DNA from: a virus
IMG/VR virus record: IMGVR_UViG_3300030105_001971
Location: 1 to 24,666 of that record
DNA length: 24,666 bases
Strand: one strand, 5' to 3'
This document shows, one piece after another, positions 1-6,095 of the stretch (the stretch's first letter is position 1; every line of letters begins with the position of its first letter). The notes below the pieces were generated by a model that did no database searches, was not told the origin of the DNA, and saw only the letters and a list, made by a program, of their open reading frames with translations. Made by a program: the position numbers and the translations under genes.

Positions 1-199
1 CCGCTTGTTTTAGTAGCTCGCTCCTATGAGTTAATACTAGGACGTTCCCTCCGCGTTTTAAATGCTCCGATATTAAGTAGGTAAACATAATCGTTTTACC
101 TGCTCCCGTTGGCGCGCAGAGTATAGTCCTGCGGTTTTGTTTAAATGAGTTGCGCAAGGATTTAATAATCTCGTTTTGGTATGGTCGGAGTTTAATCAT
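1..199 (-). CDS. DEAD/DEAH-type helicase, N-terminal part (cut by window edge)
   Basis: Translating the reverse strand from the ATG at 199 gives about 66 residues that run off the left edge with no stop. They begin with a Q-motif-like RPYQ (residues 5-8), followed by a Walker A motif APTGAGKT and then the LVLTHRSELLKQA stretch typical of motif Ia in superfamily 2 helicases (DEAD/DEAH, type III restriction-like). Such phage helicases unwind branched DNA or forks during replication and recombination. The start overlaps the TGA of the coiled-coil frame 196-531 as ATGA, and it lies last in the replication operon as far as can be seen. Walker B and the second RecA domain lie outside the window, so the exact subfamily cannot be given. 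Confidence 0.85.
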   Translation of the reverse strand, partial: MIKLRPYQNEIIKSLRNSFKQNRRTILCAPTGAGKTIMFTYLISEHLKRGGNVLVLTHRSELLKQA

Positions 200-531
200 T
201 GCAAAATATGCTTATTATTAATAACCCCTCTCGATGATTGTTTTAAATTGTTTGCTGCGGTTGTCTTGCCACGCAATAAGTCCGCCAAGTCTTGAGATTT
301 CTTTTTTAGCCTCTGCAATTCTTTGCTGCTCGTCTGAGCTTTCTCGTATTGCCTTATAACCTTTTTTAATTCTTTTTTGGATAGCCTCAAGCTCTGCTCT
401 AACTCCCTCGTTTCGTTTTTGAGTTTCTCGTATTGCGTTGCGAGTTCTCTCGATTTTAATAGTCGGCTGTTGTAGCTTGTCGATAGCTCTTTCTGTAGCT
501 GTAAACTTTGCTGTAATATCTCCGCTATCAT
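196..531 (-). CDS. Alternative overlapping coiled-coil frame
   Basis: This frame of 111 residues covers nearly the same DNA as 218-535 in another register. Its start overlaps the upstream stop as ATGA (531-528) and its stop overlaps the helicase start as ATGA (199-196), which is the classic junction of translationally coupled phage genes. Against it, the composition is narrow (Leu, Lys, Glu, Gln and Ser dominate; no Trp or Phe). That is what a shifted reading of coiled-coil-coding DNA can also yield. Either one frame is spurious or both are translated. Confidence 0.35.
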   Translation of the reverse strand: MIAEILQQSLQLQKELSTSYNSRLLKSRELATQYEKLKNETRELEQSLRLSKKELKKVIRQYEKAQTSSKELQRLKKKSQDLADLLRGKTTAANNLKQSSRGVINNKHILQ

Positions 532-535
532 TCAT
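218..535 (-). CDS. Coiled-coil protein, unknown function (preferred frame)
   Basis: A 105-residue, charged, helix-rich protein with no recognised domain. Two reverse-strand frames are open across the same DNA; this one is preferred because its composition is more protein-like (Asp, Gly, Phe, Tyr and one Trp near the end, GGLIAWQDNRSKQF) and its codons resemble those of neighbours (GAG, AAA, AGA, ATC mixed). It starts 8 bases inside the MazG-like gene upstream and ends 18 bases before the helicase ATG. A heptad-like spread of Leu/Ile/Ala through residues 15-85 suggests a coiled coil. It lies in the replication operon, but nothing shows its role. The rival frame (196-531) has tidier junctions, so the choice is not certain. 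Confidence 0.5.
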   Translation of the reverse strand: MNDSGDITAKFTATERAIDKLQQPTIKIERTRNAIRETQKRNEGVRAELEAIQKRIKKGYKAIRESSDEQQRIAEAKKEISRLGGLIAWQDNRSKQFKTIIERGY

Positions 536-746
536 TTAGTGTATAGGTTATATTACAACCGCAGTAATTAGGCTCTACAGATTGCAGCTTTTGGATATAT
601 AAAGCGGCGTCCATTAACTCCTCCTTTAAGTGTTGCAGAAAATCGTCTTTGTTGTTATCCTCCAGAGTAGTATTATATTTTTTTATGCCTGCCTCCGAGC
701 GAGCGTTAAACTCTGCTTTTAAATCCTCTAGTATTTGGTCTTTCAT
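528..746 (-). CDS. Small MazG-like NTP pyrophosphohydrolase-related protein
   Basis: A 72-residue, mostly helical protein. Residues around 37-53 (LQHLKEELMDAALYIQKL) carry the EExxD pattern used by all-alpha NTP pyrophosphohydrolases of the MazG/dUTPase-2 group to bind magnesium. The preceding RSEAGIKKYNTTL resembles the R-x-x-x-G-x-x-KY segment seen in many short phage relatives. Those enzymes hydrolyse nucleoside triphosphates to monophosphates; here only the core is present, so catalytic activity is an inference. It lies downstream of the SSB-like gene, separated by a terminator-like hairpin, and overlaps the next frame by a few bases. Two cysteines (CGC) near the C-terminus are not explained. 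Confidence 0.6.
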   Translation of the reverse strand: MKDQILEDLKAEFNARSEAGIKKYNTTLEDNNKDDFLQHLKEELMDAALYIQKLQSVEPNYCGCNITYTLNE

Positions 747-762
747 TTGTGTAAAAAATAAA

Positions 763-780
763 GGGGAGCGCTAACTCCCC
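763..780 (-). terminator. Intrinsic terminator or attenuator after the SSB-like gene
   Basis: GGGGAG (763-768) and CTCCCC (775-780) form a perfect 6-bp stem with a 6-base loop. On the reverse strand the stem is followed directly by a T-rich tract (TTTATTTTTT). It lies between the stop of the SSB-like gene and the start of the MazG-like gene, so it would end or reduce leftward transcription within the operon. Confidence 0.65.
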
Positions 781-786
781 GAATTA

Positions 787-1122
787 TTAAAATGGCAAAT
801 CGTCACTTGCCTCGTCTTGAGCTGTCTCTGGAGTCTCCCCTGCTGCCTCTGCCTTGAATATCTTCCAAGATTGTAAGCTCGTGTAATACTTTCCTTTGTA
901 CTCGTTTGTTTGTACGTTAAAGTTTACGTCTACCTCTTGCCCGACTTTATTGTATTTCAAAAACTGCTCTACTTTCTCGTCTCCGAATACATCAAAACAA
1001 TATAGGTTATTATAGTCCTCTGTAGTCTCTAAAGTAAAAGATAGCTTTTGCCAATCTTTCCCTGCTGCGGACGTTCCTTTTTGCGTTTCTAAAACTTTGG
1101 TAATCTTTCCTGTTACTTTCAT
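787..1122 (-). CDS. DUF3127-like single-stranded DNA-binding protein
   Basis: A 111-residue protein with an OB-fold-like pattern of short strands: MKVTGKITKVLETQ at the start, KLSFTLET around 25-33, a CFDVFGDEKVEQF segment around 42-54, VGQEVDVNFNV around 61-71 and a YKGKYYTSLQSWKI strand near 75-88. This order matches DUF3127 proteins of Bacteroidota, considered SSB-like. The C-terminus is acidic and ends DDLPF, the same type of tail that bacterial SSB uses to recruit partner proteins. It would coat single-stranded DNA during phage replication and recombination. It lies directly downstream of the phosphoesterase gene and upstream of a strong hairpin terminator, which may let it be made in excess over downstream proteins. 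Confidence 0.8.
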   Translation of the reverse strand: MKVTGKITKVLETQKGTSAAGKDWQKLSFTLETTEDYNNLYCFDVFGDEKVEQFLKYNKVGQEVDVNFNVQTNEYKGKYYTSLQSWKIFKAEAAGETPETAQDEASDDLPF

Positions 1123-1149
1123 AATTATTATATTTGATTTGGTTTAAAA

Positions 1150-1899
1150 TTAATTCTTATATTTATCTAGATTCATTTTAACGAGTATAGGAGTCTGCCC
1201 TCCGTTTAATACTACTCCGCAGCCTATGGCGTTCTTTTTACCTCCTGCGGCGTAAGCAAAAGCATACTGCGAGTCGTCAATACCACACCCGACAGCCATG
1301 GCAAAAATAGCTCTAGTCTTTCCAAACATATAATCTATATAGAAATCTGTGTGAAAATGCCCCGTAATTGTGGAGACCATATCCCTACGAGCTGCCGTCC
1401 TTGCCTTAGAGCTTTTATGCCCATGTACATAACGCACGCCGTCAATATAGGTATCCGTAACCCATTGCCAAGTCGGAGTCCCTAGCACGTCGTTAAACTC
1501 TTTTATCCAAACTCTAGGCACGCCACTATCGAAAGCTTTGCGCATTATTATAGCGTCGTGATTACCTATACAAACCTCTGCGTCTGGAAATGCCTCATAC
1601 CAATCTTTTACTCGCTCTACGCAAAGGTCTAACTCTGCGCCTGCGGAGTAATCTGCGTCGGGGTCGTTAGAATGAAAGGACGCATAGTTATTATCTATTA
1701 TATCGCCAATAAAAACGACTCTATTACATTGATACTCTTTATATGTATCCTTGCAAAATTGCAAATAGTCTTTGCGCTCAAATGGCAAGTGTACATCTCC
1801 AATAACTAGGACTCTAGACTTGTCGGCTTTTGCTCTCATTTCTAACAGAGCGCTTTCCTCTTTTTGGTTTAACCTGTAGCGGTTGGTTTGGTTTTTCAT
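1150..1899 (-). CDS. Calcineurin-like metallophosphoesterase
   Basis: This 249-residue protein shows the full metallophosphoesterase signature in order: GDVH at 34-37 (Asp35, His37), GDIID at 65-69 (Asp66), GNHD at 112-115 (Asn113, His114), HGH at 159-161 and GHFH at 180-183. These residues bind the two metal ions of phosphodiesterases and phosphatases. Phage members near replication genes are often taken to process nucleic acid ends or cyclic nucleotides, but the substrate cannot be read from sequence. The stop codon region overlaps nothing downstream, while its start overlaps the primase-helicase stop by 4 bases (ATGA), so the two are probably translationally coupled. Confidence 0.9.
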   Translation of the reverse strand: MKNQTNRYRLNQKEESALLEMRAKADKSRVLVIGDVHLPFERKDYLQFCKDTYKEYQCNRVVFIGDIIDNNYASFHSNDPDADYSAGAELDLCVERVKDWYEAFPDAEVCIGNHDAIIMRKAFDSGVPRVWIKEFNDVLGTPTWQWVTDTYIDGVRYVHGHKSSKARTAARRDMVSTITGHFHTDFYIDYMFGKTRAIFAMAVGCGIDDSQYAFAYAAGGKKNAIGCGVVLNGGQTPILVKMNLDKYKN

Positions 1900-4145
1900 G
1901 ATTTCTCGCTGTTAAATTTAGTAATATATCTCTGCGTTGTTCGTATAGATTTGCCTAGCATATCGGCAATATCTTTTTGAGATACGTCGGGGTTTTTAGT
2001 GTATATACTTTTAAAATTAGTATAGGCGTCTTTTTTATTATCGAAACTGCTTTTAATTTTAGTACGCTCGGCGCTCTCGATTTTAATTTTATTAGCCATA
2101 TCTATAAAATAATGCGCTAATTTCTCAGCTTTTAAAATACTAGACTTACAGACTTCGTCTTTGTGTATCTCTTTATTTTTTTGAGACTCTAGCGTGTTAA
2201 TTAGCAGGGCAAATCTAGCGACGTAGGCTTTCATTTTAGGCAGCATCGACTTATTACCCTCTGCTATATCCTCGCTCTTTTGCATCGATGTAATTTCCTT
2301 GTGTATTCTCTTGTATTCTATTTTAGCCTCTGGAGTAAACTCTGCCGTTACTGCCTCCACTACGTTACTCTCGTTTAATTTTAGATTTCTTTTTGTGGAT
2401 TCGTAAAATTTAATAATAAAATTCTCGTACCAATCTAGTAAATCCTGCTCAATTTCCTCGTCTACGTAGTCCTCGACCTCAAGCTCTGGATAACTGAATA
2501 ACATTCGGTCAATAAATCCGTTGCTTTTATTCTCCTCTGTTTGGAATCCGTCTAATATGCTAGGCTGTATACCGCCCATAATTGGCAAAAAAGCTCTCTC
2601 TACAAAGCTACTCTTTGCGGTCTTTCTGTTTAGGTTAATCTCGCCGCCACTCCAAGAGGATAGCCAATGCTCCATATCGCCACCTTCCCTGTATTTGTTC
2701 ATATCCTTAAAGAAACCTGCAAGCTCGTCTTTTAATACTCCTATGCCGTTTGTGTTTTCGTTGTGTAATTCTACAAGCGCCTCAAGAGTTACGTCGTTAA
2801 CTAAAAATTGCGTTTTCTTTGGCTTAAAAACAGGCTCTTTTAAGACTTTTTGTTTAGCCTCCATATTGTTAAACTCCTCAAATTTAGCCTCCGCTACAAT
2901 ATACTTTTTTATTTCTGTGCTATTTGCTTTATCTAAAGGGAACGTAATACCTTTAATAGACGGCGTCTTTCCTACTCCTGCCTTTCCTACTAAAGAGAGC
3001 CAAATACTAGGCGTTTCTTTCCACCCGTTTTTAATTTTTATCTGTTGGGAGTTACCTACTATAATAGAGGTTAAAAATAACAAGCTACAACCCATGTAGT
3101 CAATAGACTGCTTTAGCGTTCGATGTCTTTCTAGTATATAATATTGTAAATCGACAGGAAATATCTCTAATGGAAACTCTGTATTAACGCAAACCTCTTT
3201 CTCCTCTATAGCAACGCTTATAGGAGCATCTATTGCAATACGAGAGCCAAAGCCTTGAGAGTATAACTCTTTAGCAGCAAGGCTCTTGTCGCCGTTATGT
3301 ATGTAGTGAGCGTAAACCATAAAGGGATTATATCCTTTCTCTGCCTCGAAAGACGTTCCAGAGGTAAAGAGATACAATAATCCGTTATCCTTATAGATAT
3401 ATCCACTATGAGCGGAATCTGCGCCCTTGCGTCTTATTATATACTTATCCTTTAGGTTTCTAACTACGTCAAAGTCTGCGCCTATTAAGTCTAGTATACT
3501 TGTTTTATTGTTGTAATCCTCCCAAGCGGTCAAGCCTGTAGTTATAGCCTTGTTTTTTTTAGGTTTCTCGATTACCTCTATAGCCTCCTCTTTGTGGTCG
3601 TATGTCTTGGATATAGAAAATAAAATAGCTCGGTCCTCGTCGCTTATATAATCAATATCTGTATACTCTTTGCCGTTTAATATGTCGGCATAAGCTACAA
3701 TATATCCGCCTACTCCTCTAGTCTCGAGTATCTGCTGCTTATGACCTTTAAGTTTAGCGACCTTTAGGTTTCCCTCCGCTCTTTTAGACTTATATAAAAT
3801 GTGAAATCCGTCGTTTATAGTTTTAGCTATCACAAACTTATCTTTAAAATTAAAGATGTTATCCTCTAAAAAGCTAATATACTCCGCCCAAAACTCTTTT
3901 TTTTCTCTAGCGGTAGAGAACACTTTTAAATCTACGTCTAAACATTCCAAGTCGTTAAATCCTGTAACAATCCCGACAGCTTTAGCTTTTGTTTTAAGAT
4001 ACTTTACTCTAAAACCCTCTATATCTGTAGCTGTTTCCTGCGCTTGTTTCCAACTTCCTACAGGTATTTTATCCGCCGTTGCCGTAATAAGGGAGAAACC
4101 TCTCTCGATTAAGTTATTACATTTTTGTATATCTAGTTTTATCAT
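1896..4145 (-). CDS. Primase-helicase: Prim-Pol N-domain, DUF3987 ATPase, C-terminal HTH
   Basis: A 749-residue multidomain replication protein. Residues about 10-170 resemble an archaeo-eukaryotic primase (Prim-Pol) domain: ECLDVDLK near 66-73 supplies the metal-binding Asp-x-Asp, DGFHILYK near 112-119 the conserved His, and ETRGVGGYIVAY near 140-150 the third motif. Residues about 320-570 match DUF3987, with Walker A GKAGVGKT near 387-394 and a possible Walker B region KDELAGFF near 470-478. The last 50 residues (PDVSQKDIADMLGKSIRTTQRY) form a likely winged or resolvase-type helix-turn-helix. Together these suggest primer synthesis, unwinding and origin recognition in one chain. The gene follows a structured leader and an octamer repeat array, and its stop overlaps the phosphoesterase start. 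Confidence 0.85.
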   Translation of the reverse strand: MIKLDIQKCNNLIERGFSLITATADKIPVGSWKQAQETATDIEGFRVKYLKTKAKAVGIVTGFNDLECLDVDLKVFSTAREKKEFWAEYISFLEDNIFNFKDKFVIAKTINDGFHILYKSKRAEGNLKVAKLKGHKQQILETRGVGGYIVAYADILNGKEYTDIDYISDEDRAILFSISKTYDHKEEAIEVIEKPKKNKAITTGLTAWEDYNNKTSILDLIGADFDVVRNLKDKYIIRRKGADSAHSGYIYKDNGLLYLFTSGTSFEAEKGYNPFMVYAHYIHNGDKSLAAKELYSQGFGSRIAIDAPISVAIEEKEVCVNTEFPLEIFPVDLQYYILERHRTLKQSIDYMGCSLLFLTSIIVGNSQQIKIKNGWKETPSIWLSLVGKAGVGKTPSIKGITFPLDKANSTEIKKYIVAEAKFEEFNNMEAKQKVLKEPVFKPKKTQFLVNDVTLEALVELHNENTNGIGVLKDELAGFFKDMNKYREGGDMEHWLSSWSGGEINLNRKTAKSSFVERAFLPIMGGIQPSILDGFQTEENKSNGFIDRMLFSYPELEVEDYVDEEIEQDLLDWYENFIIKFYESTKRNLKLNESNVVEAVTAEFTPEAKIEYKRIHKEITSMQKSEDIAEGNKSMLPKMKAYVARFALLINTLESQKNKEIHKDEVCKSSILKAEKLAHYFIDMANKIKIESAERTKIKSSFDNKKDAYTNFKSIYTKNPDVSQKDIADMLGKSIRTTQRYITKFNSEKS

Positions 4146-4155
4146 TTGCTTGTAT

Positions 4156-4236
4156 AAAAAAACTCCTATTAAATAAGCTCAAGGTAGGAGGAGCTTAAAA
4201 AATAAGAGTTTTATAATGTGAAAGCTAACCTCCTAC
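4156..4236 (-). promoter_or_regulatory. Structured leader: terminator hairpin with competing anti-terminator
   Basis: Read as reverse-strand RNA, bases 4212-4201 pair with 4170-4159 (12 bp, one G-U). Three unpaired U's follow on each side, then 4197-4191 pairs with 4180-4174 (7 bp, UAAGCUC with GAGCUUA) around a 10-base loop. A run of seven U's (4162-4156) forms the 3' edge, so this looks like an intrinsic terminator 11 bases before the primase-helicase ATG. An upstream segment (4236-4222, GUAGGAGG plus AGCUU) is complementary to 4196-4184, which covers the loop and half of the inner stem: 13 pairs with a 2-base bulge. The two folds cannot both form fully. The G-U pair is a C-A mismatch on the other strand, which supports reverse-strand RNA as the acting molecule. 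Confidence 0.6.
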
Positions 4237-4276
4237 GATTTGCTGTTTGTGATTATACTTGAGCGGACAATCACTA

Positions 4277-4284
4277 CAAATATA
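4277..4284 (-). promoter_or_regulatory. Candidate Bacteroidota -7 promoter box for the primase-helicase
   Basis: On the reverse strand these bases read TATATTTG, an exact match to the TAnnTTTG -7 element known from Bacteroidota sigma-A promoters. Transcription would begin near 4270, giving a leader of about 125 bases that contains the attenuator-like fold. No clear TTG-type -33 element was found at the usual 19-21 base distance, so the assignment rests on the -7 box and its position. A short inverted repeat (GTGATT 4249-4254, AATCAC 4269-4274) lies at the predicted 5' end of the RNA. Confidence 0.4.
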
Positions 4285-4327
4285 AAGACTTTGTTTTAAA
4301 TTAATCCCTATAGTTATAAACAATACA

Positions 4328-4563
4328 AACACGACAAACACGACAAAATAAAATCGCGATGTCGTGTCCTCCGCCCAGTGTGGCATTGACTTTGTTGCCA
4401 AAACACGACAAAAAAGTGTCGTGTCGTCTTTTTTATAAATACTAGCGCTTTATTTTTTCAGTTTCAAAATACACAACACGACACGCCAAATGTCGTGTTT
4501 CTTTGTAAACCCTTGCTATCACTAAGATAATGCACACGACACGCTAAAAAATTATGTCGTGTT
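4328..4563. repeat. Nine-copy octamer array (ACACGACA/TGTCGTGT): candidate origin or operators
   Basis: ACACGACA occurs at 4329, 4338, 4403, 4476 and 4534, and its reverse complement TGTCGTGT at 4360, 4417, 4491 and 4555. The first two copies form an exact 9-base tandem (AACACGACA). The others are arranged as four facing pairs with spacers of 14, 6, 7 and 13 bases; pair centres are about 61, 74 and 61 bases apart. A further inverted repeat, TGGCA...TGCCA, lies at 4381-4400. No gene is seen here. The array sits just upstream of the primase-helicase promoter, a usual place for phage origin iterons or for repressor operators; the sequence does not decide between them. Confidence 0.75.
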
Positions 4564-4581
4564 TGTCGCCTATAAACACAA

Positions 4582-4613
4582 AAAAAGCCTATAAATCAAA
4601 TTACAGGCTTTTT
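4582..4613 (-). terminator. Terminator after the sigma-factor operon
   Basis: AAAAAGCCT (4582-4590) pairs with AGGCTTTTT (4605-4613). Inside, TAA (4592-4594) pairs with TTA (4601-4603) across one mismatch, leaving a 6-base loop. A/T runs on both sides let it work in either direction. It begins 20 bases beyond the stop of the Cys-rich gene and would insulate the repeat array from leftward transcription. Confidence 0.7.
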
Positions 4614-4633
4614 AAAACTAGTATATTATATTG

Positions 4634-5125
4634 TTAATAACTCTCGTATACTTTATCTAAACTCGCAGTAATCATTTTTAAGATGTTAGCCGTTCCGTTG
4701 CAGTTTGCGCACATACGCTTTGTATCGTATCTTAAAGCAAATACCCACTCGTAAGTATTAAACACTAATTTCGCCTGTTCTGCGCTCCATTTATCTACCT
4801 CTCTTGTCTTAAAAAAATTATCGTAAGCCTCAAACATAGCCTTATCCATACAGCGTTTAGGTTTCTGCGATACGTTAAAAGTTGGCGAGTTGTTTAAGCG
4901 TCTTTTGCGCTCGTCACAGCCGCAATCTTTGCCCTCTGGAGTAAATACCTCTACAATTTTAGATACCCCCGTAGCTTTAAGCACTTTCTCGATTGTTGTA
5001 CCAATCCCCACATCGTCCACATTTTTAGTCTCGATAGATTTATCGTAGGCAAGTTTCATTTTTTTGTATTTTTTACCTCTTTTGTCTCCTTTAAAATTTT
5101 TAAGGTCTTTTTTAGTTACTTTCAT
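4634..5125 (-). CDS. Cys-rich CGC-DxRK phage protein, unknown function
   Basis: A 163-residue protein with a Lys-rich first 30 residues, then GIGTTIEKVLKATG (40-53), DCGCDERKRRLNN (67-79) and a C-terminal CANC (139-142) followed by an amphipathic helix ending KVYESY. The GxGxTIEKxxKATG...DCGCDxRKxxLN arrangement recurs, as far as I recall, in small conserved proteins of flavobacterial phages, with no known role. Cys68, Cys70, Cys139 and Cys142 could hold a metal ion. It overlaps the sigma-factor gene upstream by 14 bases and is followed by a terminator, so the pair forms a two-gene operon. A regulatory or nucleic-acid role alongside the sigma factor is possible but unproven. Confidence 0.7.
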   Translation of the reverse strand: MKVTKKDLKNFKGDKRGKKYKKMKLAYDKSIETKNVDDVGIGTTIEKVLKATGVSKIVEVFTPEGKDCGCDERKRRLNNSPTFNVSQKPKRCMDKAMFEAYDNFFKTREVDKWSAEQAKLVFNTYEWVFALRYDTKRMCANCNGTANILKMITASLDKVYESY

Positions 5126-5600
5126 TTTTACGCTTTTTTAAGTGTTTTAGATTACTATTTTTATATTTTTTGTAATCCTCTTTTAAAATTTTTTTAAGTC
5201 CTTTATGTATTTGACGATGTACATAACAATAATTAATATTAAACTCTCGTCCTATCTGTCTTGTAGATTTATCAAAACTCTCTTGTATCAATTCCTGTTG
5301 CACCATAGGCAGGTCGTTAAACCTATCTAAATATATCTGTTGCTTGTCGCTTGGCTCAAAAGTATTTTTATAGTCTTTTAAGTTTATATCCTCGATAAAT
5401 AAGTCCTCTTTGTTTTTTCTTATCTGGTCGATGTAAAGGTTTCGCATTGTATGAATCACAAACCAATCGCTTTGGAATTTAGAATTTTGGAGTTTTATGT
5501 ACATGTCTTGTACAATATCTTGAGCCTTGTGGTAATCTCCGCAAATGCTTTTAGCGATTGCAAGCCAATCTTTATTTCTTTGTACTAATTTTTCTAACAT
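5112..5600 (-). CDS. Sigma-70-family (ECF-like) factor
   Basis: This 162-residue protein resembles short sigma factors. Residues 24-37 (HKAQDIVQDMYIKL) look like region 2.2, the core-polymerase contact; residues 50-62 (HTMRNLYIDQIRK) look like region 2.4, which reads the -10 area; residues 97-140 hold a region-4-like helix-turn-helix (STRQIGREFNINYCYVHRQI). The C-terminus is strongly basic. A phage-encoded factor of this kind could redirect host RNA polymerase to late genes. It is the first leftward gene from the divergent 5601-5733 region, consistent with early expression. Some small phage regulators and terminase small subunits also carry such HTH segments, so the sigma call is good but not certain. 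Confidence 0.7.
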   Translation of the reverse strand: MLEKLVQRNKDWLAIAKSICGDYHKAQDIVQDMYIKLQNSKFQSDWFVIHTMRNLYIDQIRKNKEDLFIEDINLKDYKNTFEPSDKQQIYLDRFNDLPMVQQELIQESFDKSTRQIGREFNINYCYVHRQIHKGLKKILKEDYKKYKNSNLKHLKKRKNESN

Positions 5601-5733
5601 TATTATTTTAATCTGTTAGTATTATAATATATAGATTTTGTTACACTTTTTTGTATTTTTTTATTAACAATGTCTAAAAAGTTTTTTTTAACTAAAAAAG
5701 ATATATATATTTACAAAAACAAAAATAAACATT
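5601..5733. promoter_or_regulatory. Divergent AT-rich intergenic region
   Basis: These 133 bases separate the leftward sigma-factor operon from the rightward early genes and are almost entirely A and T. On the forward strand TATATTTA (5706-5713) is one base off the TAnnTTTG box and would place a start near 5720. No convincing -33 partner and no clear reverse-strand box were seen. The position alone makes it the likely home of two divergent promoters. Confidence 0.35.
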
Positions 5734-5889
5734 ATGCAAAACGAGTGGACTTACATACAATATAATGATATTACAGAAATGTACGAAGTACTTAAGCAGG
5801 TTAGAGGTGTAAAAAACGACTTAGTACTAAAGTCATTTAAAAGAGAGGGTAACGCCCATAACTACCAAGGTAGAATAATGTTTAGCTAA
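5734..5889 (+). CDS. Small early protein, unknown function (51 residues)
   Basis: Starts at the first ATG after the divergent region and ends with TAA, giving 51 residues from MQNEWTYIQYNDITEMYEV to GRIMFS. The composition is ordinary for a soluble protein, and the segment FKREGNAHNYQGRIMF looks like a beta-rich end. It is the first gene of the rightward early cluster, preceded by an A-rich leader (ACAAAAACAAAAATAAACATT) typical of translated genes in Bacteroidota, which lack strong Shine-Dalgarno sites. No family recognised. Confidence 0.6.
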   Translation: MQNEWTYIQYNDITEMYEVLKQVRGVKNDLVLKSFKREGNAHNYQGRIMFS

Positions 5890-5963
5890 ATATTAATTAT
5901 TATCTATGAAATGCATATTCCCTTACATCATTATAATTGAGGAGCTGAAACAAAACTAAAACC

Positions 5964-6095
5964 ATGAGAACAAAAAAGAAAATTATACAAAAGCTACAGC
6001 AAATAGCCGACAGCTTGCCGCTTTGTGAAAAACGCAAGGCAATCAAAAAAAGAATATTAAAATTAAAAATAAAGAATGAAAACATTAAAAGATAG
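5964..6095 (+). CDS. Small basic protein, unknown function (43 residues)
   Basis: An ATG after an A-rich stretch (AACAAAACTAAAACC) opens a frame of 43 residues rich in Lys and Arg (MRTKKKIIQKLQQIADSLP... then IKKRILKLKIKNENIKR). It overlaps the next gene by 20 bases in another frame, in line with the overlaps seen elsewhere here. The pattern suggests two amphipathic helices and possible nucleic-acid contact, but no family is recognised. The 74 bases between 5889 and this start contain only a 17-codon frame (5906-5959) that cannot be judged. Confidence 0.5.
   Translation: MRTKKKIIQKLQQIADSLPLCEKRKAIKKRILKLKIKNENIKR

Noticed and set aside
2521-3099. A 192-codon forward frame within the primase-helicase gene
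   Set aside because: It is the opposite strand of a strongly supported gene with clear motifs, and it has a Ser/Leu/Phe-rich antisense composition.
4328-4563. CRISPR-like array
   Set aside because: Repeats are 8-9 bases, occur in both orientations and have unequal spacers; no cas genes nearby.
5906-5959. 17-codon forward frame between the first two small early genes
   Set aside because: Too short to judge and without a coupling junction to a neighbour.
5900-6085. A 61-codon hydrophobic reverse-strand frame resembling a membrane protein
   Set aside because: It is antisense to the 5964-6095 frame and the AT-rich gap. Lys-rich coding DNA reads as Phe/Leu-rich on the other strand, and no partner or junction supports it.
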